The notes beneath the pieces were generated by a model. That model saw only the letters and a program-made list of their open reading frames with translations. It was not told where the DNA came from and did not search any database. From contig JASLQO010000008.1 in the NCBI GenBank assembly GCA_030744435.1, forward strand, positions 1-42,330: a stretch of 42,330 bases of DNA, written 5' to 3'. Each line of letters starts with the position of its first letter. Position 1 is the stretch's first letter. Of the stretch, positions 8,093-16,702 are shown piece by piece. Position numbers and translations under genes: made by a program. Source of the DNA: JASLQO01 sp002327525. GTDB taxonomy: Bacteria > Pseudomonadota > Gammaproteobacteria > Pseudomonadales > Azotimanducaceae.

Positions 8093-9253
8093 TCAGAATG
8101 CCTTCAACATGTATTTCTCGACGATCAGGTCTACGTTGTCCGGTGAGACGGCGAGCCTCTCGTAGACCGATTCCGCCCCGGTGCGCTGGGCGCCCGGTTG
8201 AAGATCTTCCAGTGATTGGAAATACCCTAACCGTCGGCCCAGTTGAAAAAGCGACTTTTCGTGTTGGGGTAATTGCAGGAAGCGTTCGAGTACCGCCAGC
8301 ATGCCTGGTTTGTCCTGGGGCAGCCGGCCTTCCACCCCCTGCAACAGATTGTAGAAATGATCGCTGACGAGCGTCGAAGTGATACCGGTCAGGGCGGACA
8401 CGAACTGGTGTATTTCGGAGACAATCTCAAGATCGGTGCATTTGCGGAATGTGCCCGACTGATAGTCCTCGTACAGCGGGATGTCTTGCGAAATGGCCAG
8501 GGTGCGCAATCGGATGAAGTCGGCATTGATCTGATTCAGAGCATCCGCCGTGTGCAGCGCATGGTCCGATGAGAGGTCGCGGCCTGCCAGACCGGGCATG
8601 ACGTACTCGGACAATTCGATACCTGCCTTTTTAACTGCCTGGCCAGCCGTGATGTGATGTTCCCGGGTTACCCCCTTGTCGACTTTTTCCAACACTTCGT
8701 CACATCCTGATTCCATACCGATGTGCACGCGATTCAGTCCGGCCTGCGCCAGCCTGGTGAGGTTTTCCCCGGAGATTCGGTTGATGGTGTGAGACCTTGC
8801 ATAGGATGTCACCCTCGTTATCCAGGGGAAGCGCTTTTTCAGATGTTCCAGAATGGGAATCAGGTCATGGGGTTTGATGATCAGGCTGTTGGCGTCCTGC
8901 AGAAACACTGAGCCCTCTCCCCGGGCTAGCCAGTTGATGGCGATATTGAAAACCTGGAGGTCGTCGGCGAAGTGCCGATGCGCCAACGTATTGAGCCGCT
9001 CCTGTGACAGCTGGCCCCGCCCGGATAGATCGCTCAGCACGACGTCGATCACCCGGAAGATAGCATCGATGTCCCTGATGATATGGTCCACCGGGCGCAG
9101 TGAGAACCGTTGCTGCTTGTAGGCGGAGCAGAAAGTGCAGCGATTCCAAGGGCAGTTGCGTGTGATGCGGATCAACAGCGAGTTGGCTTCGCTCGGAGGT
9201 CGTATCGGGCCCTGTTCGAAGCCCTGGTAAACCTGCAGTTTCTTGATACCCAT
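8093..9253 (-). CDS. Radical SAM protein (CX4CX2C type)
   Basis: This 386-residue radical SAM enzyme has a cluster motif NCPWNRCTFC with cysteines 34, 39 and 42. That is a CX4CX2C spacing rather than the classic CX3CX2C; I recall this variant from COG1032-like proteins. Further fold signatures are VHIGMESGCDEVLEKVDKG (the SAM-contacting GxESG-type strand) and YVMPGLAGRD. The C-terminal third is helical and unassigned. The substrate is unknown. The ATG at 9253 has no clear ribosome site. It reads away from the divergent bactofilin gene, 256 bases off, and the gap holds no gene I can see. A 6-bp perfect stem (GGCGGG/CCCGCC, 8045-8057) lies after the stop, without a T run. Confidence 0.85.
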   Translation of the reverse strand: MGIKKLQVYQGFEQGPIRPPSEANSLLIRITRNCPWNRCTFCSAYKQQRFSLRPVDHIIRDIDAIFRVIDVVLSDLSGRGQLSQERLNTLAHRHFADDLQVFNIAINWLARGEGSVFLQDANSLIIKPHDLIPILEHLKKRFPWITRVTSYARSHTINRISGENLTRLAQAGLNRVHIGMESGCDEVLEKVDKGVTREHHITAGQAVKKAGIELSEYVMPGLAGRDLSSDHALHTADALNQINADFIRLRTLAISQDIPLYEDYQSGTFRKCTDLEIVSEIHQFVSALTGITSTLVSDHFYNLLQGVEGRLPQDKPGMLAVLERFLQLPQHEKSLFQLGRRLGYFQSLEDLQPGAQRTGAESVYERLAVSPDNVDLIVEKYMLKAF

Positions 9254-9509
9254 GAATGCGACCCGAATCTGTTTCCGTCAGATTGATGTGACCGATGGTT
9301 CGGTTCCCGGTGGTTGCGATGCGCTCACCCGGCTAGCGCGGCCCCGCTCGTGGCAGACATGATAACAACCCCAGCCGCCTGCATGTCGTCATTCGCGGGT
9401 GATGAAGTGATCGGCGCGTGTTGCGGTTCGCCATGCCGAATCTGTGATATGGCGCGTGTATTTATAGCTGGATAGTGGTTATTATCGGCGATTCCCGTCT
9501 CACCACAGG

Positions 9510-10034
9510 ATGACAAACACGATGTTTGACAAACGCAAACAGGCAGCGCTGGCTGATGCGCAGGAATCCGAAGCCGTGAGTGCGCCCAGTCCAGATCCTA
9601 TCGCCGCCGAACCGCGACCTGCCGCAGTCATCGGTTTGTCCATTAGAATTACGGGTAAGATAACTGGCGCGGAAAACCTCGTCATCGCAGGTTCCGTACA
9701 GGGCGAGATATCGCTGCTTGACAACGACGTCACGGTGAGCGAACCCGGCAACATACAGGCCAACATCAACGCCAAGGTGATTCGTGTGGACGGTGAGGTG
9801 CAGGGTGACCTCAGCGGTGGCGAAAATGTCATCATCTCGAATACCGGGAAGGTAAACGGCAACATCGTCTCGCCGAGAGTTACGCTCGAAGACGGCGCGC
9901 TGTTCAAAGGCAGCATCGACATGGATCCGGGCGCGCGCTCAGAAAAAACCGTGTCGTCTCCCAAAGCCGTTGGTAGGTCCGGCGCCCCGGGAAGTGAAGC
10001 GGTGCGGCCGGTGGGAAGTTCAGACGCGACCTAG
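9510..10034 (+). CDS. Bactofilin (polymer-forming cytoskeletal protein)
   Basis: This 174-residue bactofilin (PF04519 family) has a polar, Pro/Ala-rich N-terminus of about 45 residues. A right-handed beta-helix core follows with the expected recurring glycine pattern: IRITGKITGAENLVIAGSVQ, DGEVQGDLSGGENVIIS, GKVNGNIVSPRVTLEDGALF. It ends in a disordered tail from about residue 140. Bactofilins self-assemble into filaments on the inner membrane that localise cell-wall or envelope enzymes. The ATG at 9510 directly abuts CAGG; the second ATG at 9522 (MFDKRK) resembles the usual MF-K-K start of the family and may be the true one. A methyltransferase-like gene follows after 59 bases. Confidence 0.9.
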   Translation: MTNTMFDKRKQAALADAQESEAVSAPSPDPIAAEPRPAAVIGLSIRITGKITGAENLVIAGSVQGEISLLDNDVTVSEPGNIQANINAKVIRVDGEVQGDLSGGENVIISNTGKVNGNIVSPRVTLEDGALFKGSIDMDPGARSEKTVSSPKAVGRSGAPGSEAVRPVGSSDAT

Positions 10035-10093
10035 GGAGAAGCTCTGAGCAAACGAGAATTAATCAGGGGTTCACTGGATCCGGGTTCTGAAAT

Positions 10094-10666
10094 GTGAGCA
10101 CAACCGGCGGTTGGATTTCACACCAGAGCAACCTGCTCGCGTCTGTATTCCCCGCACTTGAAGAGGAGCGGCCGCTTTCGATCTTCGATGCGGATGCGGC
10201 CAACAGTGTCTCTTTCGAGTATTTCTCCAACAATCCATGCCGGCTCCGCTTCACCGATCTTTACCGCGAGGTCGGGGCCGATTCAACGGGTCGCGATGAG
10301 CGGTTGCGCGCCGCCCTGAGTTTTCCGCCCGGCACACATTTCGATGTGTGTTTGTTCTGGGATGTGCTCAACTTCATGAGCGGTGATGATCTGAAGACCT
10401 TTGCCATTGCCCTGCAACCGTACGTGAGTTCTGCTACGCGCGGCCATGCATTCTGTGCGTTCGCCTCGAAAATGTCTCTCGTGTACAGGCAGTATGCTGT
10501 CACTGCGACCGACAGCTTCGTCAGCCGAGTGGGATCGTTGTCGAATTTGCAGGTTCATCCACATCGGCAGAGGGAGATCCTGGCTGCCATCCCCTATCTT
10601 TACATCGAGCACGCTACCTTGAGACGCGACGGCCGGAGCGAGCTGTTGTGTGGATTCCGGGAGTGA
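10094..10666 (+). CDS. Class I SAM methyltransferase-like protein
   Basis: This 190-residue protein has the late part of a Rossmann methyltransferase: FDVCLFWDVLNFM (about residues 84-96) is the typical strand-4/post-II segment, followed by LKTFAIALQPYV and a GHAFCAF strand. The early glycine-rich SAM loop is not recognisable: the expected region reads LSIFDADAANSVSFEYFSN. SAM binding may therefore be weak or lost. The start is GTG at 10094, with a stop codon directly upstream in frame, so no longer version exists. It follows the bactofilin on the same strand and is probably co-transcribed, suggesting a filament-associated role. Activity is unproven. Confidence 0.65.
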   Translation: MSTTGGWISHQSNLLASVFPALEEERPLSIFDADAANSVSFEYFSNNPCRLRFTDLYREVGADSTGRDERLRAALSFPPGTHFDVCLFWDVLNFMSGDDLKTFAIALQPYVSSATRGHAFCAFASKMSLVYRQYAVTATDSFVSRVGSLSNLQVHPHRQREILAAIPYLYIEHATLRRDGRSELLCGFRE

Positions 10667-10831
10667 TAGCGAGCTTTGGGCCGCTGAGCCCCTGTCGACA
10701 AACGATTACCGGTGAAATAGCCCGACTCGGAGACTAACCCCACAGTGTAGGCGATTGCTGCCGGCGACAGCCACGCTGGGACATCTGAGCCCGGAGACGG
10801 ATATGCCGGCGAAGCAGTGACTGGTGCGCGG

Positions 10832-11515
10832 CTAGATCCACCTCAGCGCCCGTTCGATGACGTCGTGTGCTCCAGCCTGCACACAGCCTCCATGTGCGAT
10901 CAACAGACGCTCGGCGTTCCAACCGAGTACCTTTGCTCTGGCCTCCCGGGCGGGCGCCCGTCGCGTGAAGCTCGCGCGCCACTCTCGCGGCGTACTGCCG
11001 TTATCACCGACCAGCCCGTCCGCCTTCATCAGCCATTTCTTCCAGCCTCCTATCTTGCCGGTGCTGTGGCGCTGGATCAGATCGCAGACGATGGCCGTTC
11101 GCGAAGGCCGGTGGAAAAAAACCACCTCCTCCATGGCAAATGAGCCGCGAAATACAACCTGGTCTATTTCTGCCGCCCACGCTTCTTCCGGTTCATCACG
11201 CAGCTCGGCGTCGAACCGCAGATCGGGTTTGCGACGCGCCAGACCGGGCGGGGCATATACTCGCGCCTCCGGCCAGCGTTCTGTCCACTCACGTAGAAAC
11301 AGATGATGGAGTTTGTTGGGAGATACGATCTGCCGAACCGGACCGAGCGCGTCGATCGCGCTGGCCAGTTCGGTACTCAGCGCAACCGGCGACCATATCC
11401 AGCAACTGCCGTCAGTGAGCTGCACTACTGCCATCCTGGTGGGGTATGGCATGCCATAAAAAGACACCGTCGGTCCCTCCACGACGAACAGCGATGATCC
11501 GAAACGCTTGAGCAT
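10832..11515 (-). CDS. DUF4336 domain protein (metallo-beta-lactamase-like)
   Basis: This 227-residue protein resembles the DUF4336 family: short beta strands at the N-terminus (MLKRFGSSLFVVEGPTVSFY), a WSPVALS segment, then VRQIVSPNKLHHLFLREW (about 60-77) where metallo-beta-lactamases carry their first metal ligands, and AIVCDLIQRH later. The classic HxHxDH motif is absent, as expected for this family, so catalysis is uncertain. No function is established that I know of. The ATG at 11515 lacks a visible ribosome site. It converges on the methyltransferase-like gene and is divergent from the FAD oxidoreductase, with start codons about 145 bases apart. Confidence 0.75.
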   Translation of the reverse strand: MLKRFGSSLFVVEGPTVSFYGMPYPTRMAVVQLTDGSCWIWSPVALSTELASAIDALGPVRQIVSPNKLHHLFLREWTERWPEARVYAPPGLARRKPDLRFDAELRDEPEEAWAAEIDQVVFRGSFAMEEVVFFHRPSRTAIVCDLIQRHSTGKIGGWKKWLMKADGLVGDNGSTPREWRASFTRRAPAREARAKVLGWNAERLLIAHGGCVQAGAHDVIERALRWI

Positions 11516-11660
11516 GGGTCTAGACTAACTGCTCGTCGGTCATCATGCCACCGCGACCGAGTGATATGGCGGGGAACGAGCTCCGGCCGGGTAGTAAATA
11601 CGGTGGATGTTGCCTAATGTTCGGGCGATGGAGCTTTGTGCGATTGCGAGGGAGAAATGC

Positions 11661-12935
11661 GTGACTGAGAATTACATTCTGGAGCCGGAGCGTTCCCTGC
11701 CCGTGCGCAAGGTATGCGACGTCTTGGTGGTGGGAGGTGGGCCTGCCGGCATCGCTGCCGCCATCGCAGCGTCGCGAAACGGTGCCCGGACTATTCTGCT
11801 GGAGCGCTACGGCGGCCTCGGCGGTCTCGCCACGGGGGGCTTGATCATCCTGCTGCTGACCATGGATGACGGTCAGGGGGAGCAGGTTATCGCGGGGCTT
11901 TGCCAGGAACTCGTCGACCGGCTGGATGCCAGGGGCACCAGCGTGCAACCCGAACCGGAGGTCTGGGGTAGTCAGGATCCGGATCTGGTGGAGCAGTATC
12001 AGCGCTGGGGATTGGTCTGGGGCCGCAAGCCGGCGGTAGTACGCTATGCTGTGGCCTACGATCCGGAGGAATTTCGGTACGTCGTCAACGACATGGTGCT
12101 CGCCAGCGGGGTGGAGCTGCTGTTTCATGCATGGGGCACCAGGGCCATCATGGAGGACGATCGCATTGCAGCCGTGGCCATCGAGTCGAAATCCGGTCGG
12201 GAGGCCATCAGAGCCTCGGTGGTCGTCGATACCACGGGTGATGGAGACATGTATGCCTCGGCGGGTGTCCCGTTCGAAGCCGAAGAAGTATACCCGTGGC
12301 TGTGGTTTCGAATGGCTGGGGTCGAAGATGCGGACAATGCTGTCAGGGCCGCCGGGCACGGCGTGTTCAAAACGCCTCCGGGAGAGGGACGCATCCTGGC
12401 GCCATGGGGCGCGGCCGGTCGTATTGCTCGTCAGATTTCCGCCATCGATGTGGACGATCTGAGCTACGCCGAGATCGAGTGCCGCCGCATGGTGATGGAG
12501 GAGGCTGAACGGCTGCGCCGGGAGGTGCCGGGGTTCGAGAGGGCGTTTGTGACCGATATCGCCAGTCAGCTAGGCATCACTGAATCACGTCGGATGGCCG
12601 GGGCGTACACGCTGCGTCGTGAAGAGGCCGACACGCCTCACCCGGACGTGATTGCGCGTACCGGCAACTGGACCAAGGCCGGTATGCTCTACGACATTCC
12701 GTACGGCTGTCTGTATCCGGAGCAGGTGAGCAACCTGCTGGCTGCTGGCCGATGCATATCGGTGGATCATCGGGTGCATCACTCTACAAAGGAGATCCCG
12801 GCCTGTTTCGCCACCGGCGAGGCAGCTGGCACGGCCGCGGCCATGGCAGTGGCGGAAGGTGTCCGACCGGGCGAGCTGGAGATCTCGAGGTTGCAGAGCC
12901 GACTCAAAAACCAGGGGGCGAGCCTGGGCGTCTGA
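11661..12935 (+). CDS. FAD-dependent oxidoreductase (PF12831 type)
   Basis: A flavoprotein of about 424 residues. The dinucleotide-binding motif is DVLVVGGGPAGIAAAIAASR near the start, with the acidic strand end LLERYGGLGGLATGG shortly after. VVDTTGDGDMYASAGVPFE is the second conserved FAD-contacting segment and LAAGRCISVDH ... FATGEAAGTAAAMA is the C-terminal FAD site. This is the PF12831 layout (FAD-dependent oxidoreductases of unknown substrate). I chose the GTG at 11661 because GAGGGAG stands seven bases upstream; in-frame ATG codons at 11607 and 11628 would add 11-18 residues without a clear ribosome site. No partner gene indicates a substrate. Confidence 0.82.
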   Translation: MTENYILEPERSLPVRKVCDVLVVGGGPAGIAAAIAASRNGARTILLERYGGLGGLATGGLIILLLTMDDGQGEQVIAGLCQELVDRLDARGTSVQPEPEVWGSQDPDLVEQYQRWGLVWGRKPAVVRYAVAYDPEEFRYVVNDMVLASGVELLFHAWGTRAIMEDDRIAAVAIESKSGREAIRASVVVDTTGDGDMYASAGVPFEAEEVYPWLWFRMAGVEDADNAVRAAGHGVFKTPPGEGRILAPWGAAGRIARQISAIDVDDLSYAEIECRRMVMEEAERLRREVPGFERAFVTDIASQLGITESRRMAGAYTLRREEADTPHPDVIARTGNWTKAGMLYDIPYGCLYPEQVSNLLAAGRCISVDHRVHHSTKEIPACFATGEAAGTAAAMAVAEGVRPGELEISRLQSRLKNQGASLGV

Positions 12936-13516
12936 GCAGTGTCTCCGTTGGAATACTCACTCCCGGCGAGGTGCCTGCAGAATCGCTGCGGTGCTCTGAA
13001 CGATATCGTGCAGGGTCGCGTTCGAGCGCCAGGTGGGATGTGCGTGAGCGCGATCCGCGATCATGCATTCCCTTTGCGCCAGCAACGACGACATGTATGC
13101 CCCGAGGATCAGATGGACGTTGGAACCGACAAGGTGGTAAGGCTTCTCGAGTTCGCGCGAGAGCCACGGAAGAAATCAGATGGACGTTGAAACCGGCGGA
13201 CACAAGGTGCCAGCCGATTACCGTTGTTCCATAGCTAATATGGACCCGAGCTTACGAGCAAAGTGATGTTTTTCTGGTCCAGGGAACACGGCATCAGGCT
13301 GCACTTCTCATGTTGTGGTTTTACCTCGAGTCGACGTCTACTTCATGAACGGGCGGAGGATTTACACATCCCTCTCTGCAGGGTGTTCTGGGATCCGGAT
13401 TTCTTCGGAGGCGAAGAAGACCGGCGACTGTGGGCTGAGGTTGCGCGTTAGCCCCCGGGAAAAGAGGGGCGTGTGTGTGTGCCCACCGCTCGGGCGGATA
13501 TTTCCGAGGAATGTCC
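12936..13516. other. 581-base gap with eroded coding sequence and repeats
   Basis: No intact gene is visible. On the minus strand a frame ending in TGA at 12957-12959 reads protein-like sequence including AYMSSLLAQRECMIADRAHA followed by HPTWRSN. The HAHPT core faintly recalls the C-terminus of dihydrolipoamide dehydrogenases, so this may be the tail of a decayed gene. A 21-base word starting ATCAGATGGACGTTG occurs at 13108-13128 and again, with one change, at 13175-13195. The first 67-bp long repeat (listed separately) occupies 13290-13356. Confidence 0.4.
13290..13356. repeat. 67-bp direct repeat, copy 1
   Basis: This stretch matches 16592-16658 at 64 of 67 positions in the same orientation. 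The core reads GCACTTCTCATGTTGTGG and then TTTTACCTCGAGTCGACGTC. It contains the palindromes CTCGAG, GTCGAC and TTCATGAA. The two copies bracket the monooxygenase and amidotransferase genes. The flanks of the copies are not similar, so the repeat itself is about this size. Confidence 0.85.
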
Positions 13517-15328
13517 TCAGACCAGCGTCATACCTTTCAGAGTGCCGTCCTTGCGAAAATCCTCGAGCAGATCCATGAATTCCATGGGGGCACCGAGGAA
13601 AAAACCATTCTGACGGCTGATTTCGCCGGGTTTACCCTCGTTGTTGTAGTAGCTGGGTGTACAGCCCTGCTGAAACCCGCCGCTTCGATTTGCGAACGAG
13701 AGAATCGTATCGACCCATTCGGCTTCCGCTTCTTCACTAACCTCTATGGAAGAGAGTTTCCGGTCGATGGCGGTCTTGACGAGATATGCTAGGTGTTTCC
13801 CGGTTTCACCGAGCATATGAGTGAAGTTAACCGTGAAGCCCGATTGCGTGATGCTCATGACGAAAAAGCAGTTGGGAAAGCCGTGGGCCTGCATGCCGTG
13901 AAGCGTGCGCACGCCATCGCCCCACCGGTCTGTCAGACTCTGGCCATCTTTGCCATAGATCTCGTATCCGCCTCGCCGGGTATAGGAGGTGCCGACTTCA
14001 AAGCCACTGGCGTAGATCAGGCAATCCAGTTCGTATTCCTTGCCGTCGACGACAACGCCGTTTTCCGTGATGCGCTCCACTCCCTTGCCTTTCGTATCCA
14101 CGAGCGTGACGTTGTCGCGATTGAACGTCGGCAGGTACTCATTATGAAAGCAGGGGCGCTTGCAGAACTGGCGGTAGTAGGGCTTCAGGGCTTCGGCCGT
14201 CTCCTTATCATCCACCAGCGCTTCTACGCGCGCGCGGATCTGTTCCATCTTCTCGTAGTCGGCCAGCTCCATGTTCCGAGCAATGACATTCGGTGACAAG
14301 TCGTCAGACTGGTTGTCCTGCACGCCGAGCATGAGTTTTCGAATGATGTCGGTCCAACCATCGTTCACCTGGTCTTCTTTCTGAAATCCACCTGCAGTGA
14401 GAATCTGGAAGTTGTCCATCCTCTCCTGATGCCAGCCGGGTTCCAGAGACTCGACCCACTCAGGATCGGTAAGCTCGTTGTTTTTCACGTCGATGGAAGA
14501 GGGTGTGCGTTGGAACACATAGAGCTCTCCGGCAGATTCACCCACGTGCGGCACACACTGTACCGCTGTCGCACCGGTGCCTATGATGCCGACACGCTTG
14601 CCCTCGAGGCCGTCGAGACCCCCGTCGGCGTTACCTCCGGTGTAGGCATAGTCCCAACGGCTGGCGTGAAATGTATGACCCTTAAAGTCTTCGATGCCTT
14701 CAATACCGGGCAACTTTGGCATGTTGAGCACACCGAGCGCGTTGCAGATGAAGTGTGCTTTTATTCGATCTGCGCGGTCTGTCGAGATGATCCAACGGCA
14801 AGCGTCGTCGTCCCAGCGCACTTCGGTCACCTTGGTTTGGAAGCAGACGTCCCGGTAGAGATGGTATGTTCTGCCAATCAACTGGCAATGCTCGAGTATC
14901 TCCTCCCCGGTGACGTACTTCTGCTGGGGCATGTGACCAGTTTCTTCCAGCAGGGGCAGATAGATGTAGGACTCGATATCGCAGGCAACGCCAGGGTAGC
15001 GATTCCAATACCAGGTGCCTCCGAAATCGCCGGCGCTGTCGATAATACGGATATCTTCGACGCCTTCGTCGCGCAGGCGAGCACCGGTGAGAAGCCCTCC
15101 GAAGCCACCACCGATGATCACGACCTCGACCTCATCGGTCAGAGGCTCGCGCTCGAAACCGGGTTCGACGTAAGGATCATCCAGATAGTGAGCGTAGTCG
15201 CCCTTTATCTGGATGTACTGGTCGTTTGCATCGTCGCGCAGGCGTTTGTCGCGTTCCGCATCGTACTTTGCACGCAGCGCGGCTGGGTTGAATGAGGTTG
15301 TCGTGGACGTGGGTGCATCGGTGGACAT
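13517..15328 (-). CDS. Baeyer-Villiger-type flavin monooxygenase
   Basis: This is a roughly 603-residue monooxygenase of the cyclohexanone/phenylacetone type, which uses NADPH and O2 to insert oxygen next to a ketone. Sequence evidence: FAD Rossmann motif GGGFGG (73-78), the GTWYWNRYPGVACD signature (104-117), the fingerprint FKGHTFHASRWD (215-226; usually FxGxxxHxxxWP or D), and a second nucleotide motif GTGATAVQCVP for NADPH. The extended N-terminus before the Rossmann fold is normal for this subgroup. The ATG at 15328 (MSTDAP) follows AAGAGAGAG; upstream codons to 15412 have no support. The natural substrate is unknown. It lies between the two 67-bp repeats together with the amidotransferase gene. 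Confidence 0.9.
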   Translation of the reverse strand: MSTDAPTSTTTSFNPAALRAKYDAERDKRLRDDANDQYIQIKGDYAHYLDDPYVEPGFEREPLTDEVEVVIIGGGFGGLLTGARLRDEGVEDIRIIDSAGDFGGTWYWNRYPGVACDIESYIYLPLLEETGHMPQQKYVTGEEILEHCQLIGRTYHLYRDVCFQTKVTEVRWDDDACRWIISTDRADRIKAHFICNALGVLNMPKLPGIEGIEDFKGHTFHASRWDYAYTGGNADGGLDGLEGKRVGIIGTGATAVQCVPHVGESAGELYVFQRTPSSIDVKNNELTDPEWVESLEPGWHQERMDNFQILTAGGFQKEDQVNDGWTDIIRKLMLGVQDNQSDDLSPNVIARNMELADYEKMEQIRARVEALVDDKETAEALKPYYRQFCKRPCFHNEYLPTFNRDNVTLVDTKGKGVERITENGVVVDGKEYELDCLIYASGFEVGTSYTRRGGYEIYGKDGQSLTDRWGDGVRTLHGMQAHGFPNCFFVMSITQSGFTVNFTHMLGETGKHLAYLVKTAIDRKLSSIEVSEEAEAEWVDTILSFANRSGGFQQGCTPSYYNNEGKPGEISRQNGFFLGAPMEFMDLLEDFRKDGTLKGMTLV

Positions 15329-15818
15329 TTGCTCTCTCTTGAAAATCATTTTAAAAACAATAGGCTCGATGTAGAACGTAGAACTTGTCGCAACACGGGT
15401 AGGGACACACATTCGTGCATGTCGTCCGCTCCCTCCTCGTTGGTATGTTCACCGAGCGCATCTATTGAGTTGTCGCATCCCGTTCTGGAACCGGTCAAAG
15501 GTATCGTCAAACGTATCATTGATGGGCGAGATCGCTTTTGACCTCAATCGTCTACATGGAAAGTCGTAGTCTGCGAGCTAGCACACTCTGGCCTCGACCC
15601 GCTGGAGTCAGATCTTCAATGACGTAGCGATCTGGGTGACATGACGTCAGGGGAAACGCGGGGAAAGGGGCCGGGTAACGACCGGGTATGCTTGCCGACA
15701 ATCTCCATATCCGCATCCCAAGAGCAGGTTGCGTCTCAGTCGATAGGGTGACCTGGATATCTGCTCAAGAAGTTCGTGCCTGAGCTTGAAATCAGTATAG
15801 ATGCATCCGGATCACGAA
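15329..15818. other. 490-base gap upstream of the monooxygenase
   Basis: The stretch must hold the monooxygenase promoter and the downstream end of the amidotransferase gene. I see no gene, RNA or convincing inverted repeat here. Confidence 0.4.
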
Positions 15819-16556
15819 CTAGGGTGTGCGGTAGCGCGCGACAAATCTTCTGAGAATCTCATTTGACTCGGGTACGGACTCATCAGCGAGATTGCGAATG
15901 AGCTTCTCGGCAGCCGATGAGGGGAAGTAGCCGTGGTCGCGATAGACGTTGATTCTGATCTCGAATTCCTCCCGATCGGCCTCCGGATGAAACTGGGTCG
16001 CGTAGATGTTGTTTTTCAACCGGAACATCTGAACCGGACAGGCGTCGCTGCCAGCCAGCAGAACAGTGCCGGGTGGTGGCTCATCGCAGGCTTCCTTGTG
16101 CCCCACCAGTACCCGAAACGAGTTTGGTAAGCCCTCCAGTAGTGGATCTTCGGCACCGGCTGGTGTCAGGGTGATGTCAGTAGCCCCGACCGGTTCGCTA
16201 TACCGCGTGGAGATGGTTGCGCCGCAGTAGTTACCCAACAGTCCGTTGCCGGAACATGCCCCCAGAAAAGGGAAGTCGAGCGCTTCGATGGCGGTGAACA
16301 GTTGCTCGAAGTCGGCCTCTATTCTTTTCTGAATAGCGCTCTTGGATTGGGTTGGGGTGCTGACATCGAAAGGACTGCCACCAACGATGATTGCCGAGAG
16401 TTCATCGAGCTTCGCTTCCGGCAAGCCGCTGCGTTCTGCGCGATGCCGTATGACCTCGTGGTCCTCGAGCTTCCCGTATCGCTTGATCGCTGCGAACTCG
16501 CTTTCCGCAGTTTCGTCTTCGGGCCGAAGTTGAATGACTAAAAAGGGCTTCGACAT
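15819..16556 (-). CDS. Class I glutamine amidotransferase-like protein
   Basis: This 245-residue stand-alone GATase resembles the glutaminase half of GMP synthase. The nucleophile elbow FLGACSGNGLLG places the cysteine at 101. The QFHPEADREE segment gives histidine 190 and glutamate 192, completing the triad. GGSPFDVS (59-66) is the usual oxyanion-region loop. The glutamine-binding residue after the nucleophile, usually GxCxGxQ, reads GACSGNG here, so the acceptor or even the glutaminase activity may differ. There is no synthetase domain. The ATG at 16556 has a weak upstream site. It is the second gene between the 67-bp repeats; its stop is 490 bases before the monooxygenase start on the same strand. 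Confidence 0.8.
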   Translation of the reverse strand: MSKPFLVIQLRPEDETAESEFAAIKRYGKLEDHEVIRHRAERSGLPEAKLDELSAIIVGGSPFDVSTPTQSKSAIQKRIEADFEQLFTAIEALDFPFLGACSGNGLLGNYCGATISTRYSEPVGATDITLTPAGAEDPLLEGLPNSFRVLVGHKEACDEPPPGTVLLAGSDACPVQMFRLKNNIYATQFHPEADREEFEIRINVYRDHGYFPSSAAEKLIRNLADESVPESNEILRRFVARYRTP

Positions 16557-16591
16557 CTCAGGCGGCGATTGCGCTCAGCACTCCCGTGATT

Positions 16592-16658
16592 GGCATCACG
16601 CTGCACTTCTCATGTTGTGGTTTTACCTCGAGTCGACGTCTAGTTCATGAACAGGCGG
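16592..16658. repeat. 67-bp direct repeat, copy 2
   Basis: This is the second copy of the repeat at 13290-13356, differing at three positions. Here the palindrome is extended to GTTCATGAAC. Immediately beyond it is a GC-rich hairpin (GCCAGC at 16687-16692, GCTGGC at 16696-16701), and then the broken end of an SDR gene at about 16727. The arrangement suggests that the repeat-bearing segment arrived by insertion into that gene. Confidence 0.85.
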
Positions 16659-16702
16659 CCAAGCAGACGGCCGAGTGTGCGCACCAGCCAGCGAGGCTGG
16701 CG

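Noticed and set aside
13290..16658. A complete transposon with the 67-bp sequences as ends
   Set aside because: The repeats are direct rather than inverted, no target duplication was recognised, and no transposase or recombinase lies between them.
16684..16701. GC-rich hairpin next to the 67-bp repeat as an intrinsic terminator
   Set aside because: No T run follows on either strand; it fits a REP-like or insertion-end hairpin better.
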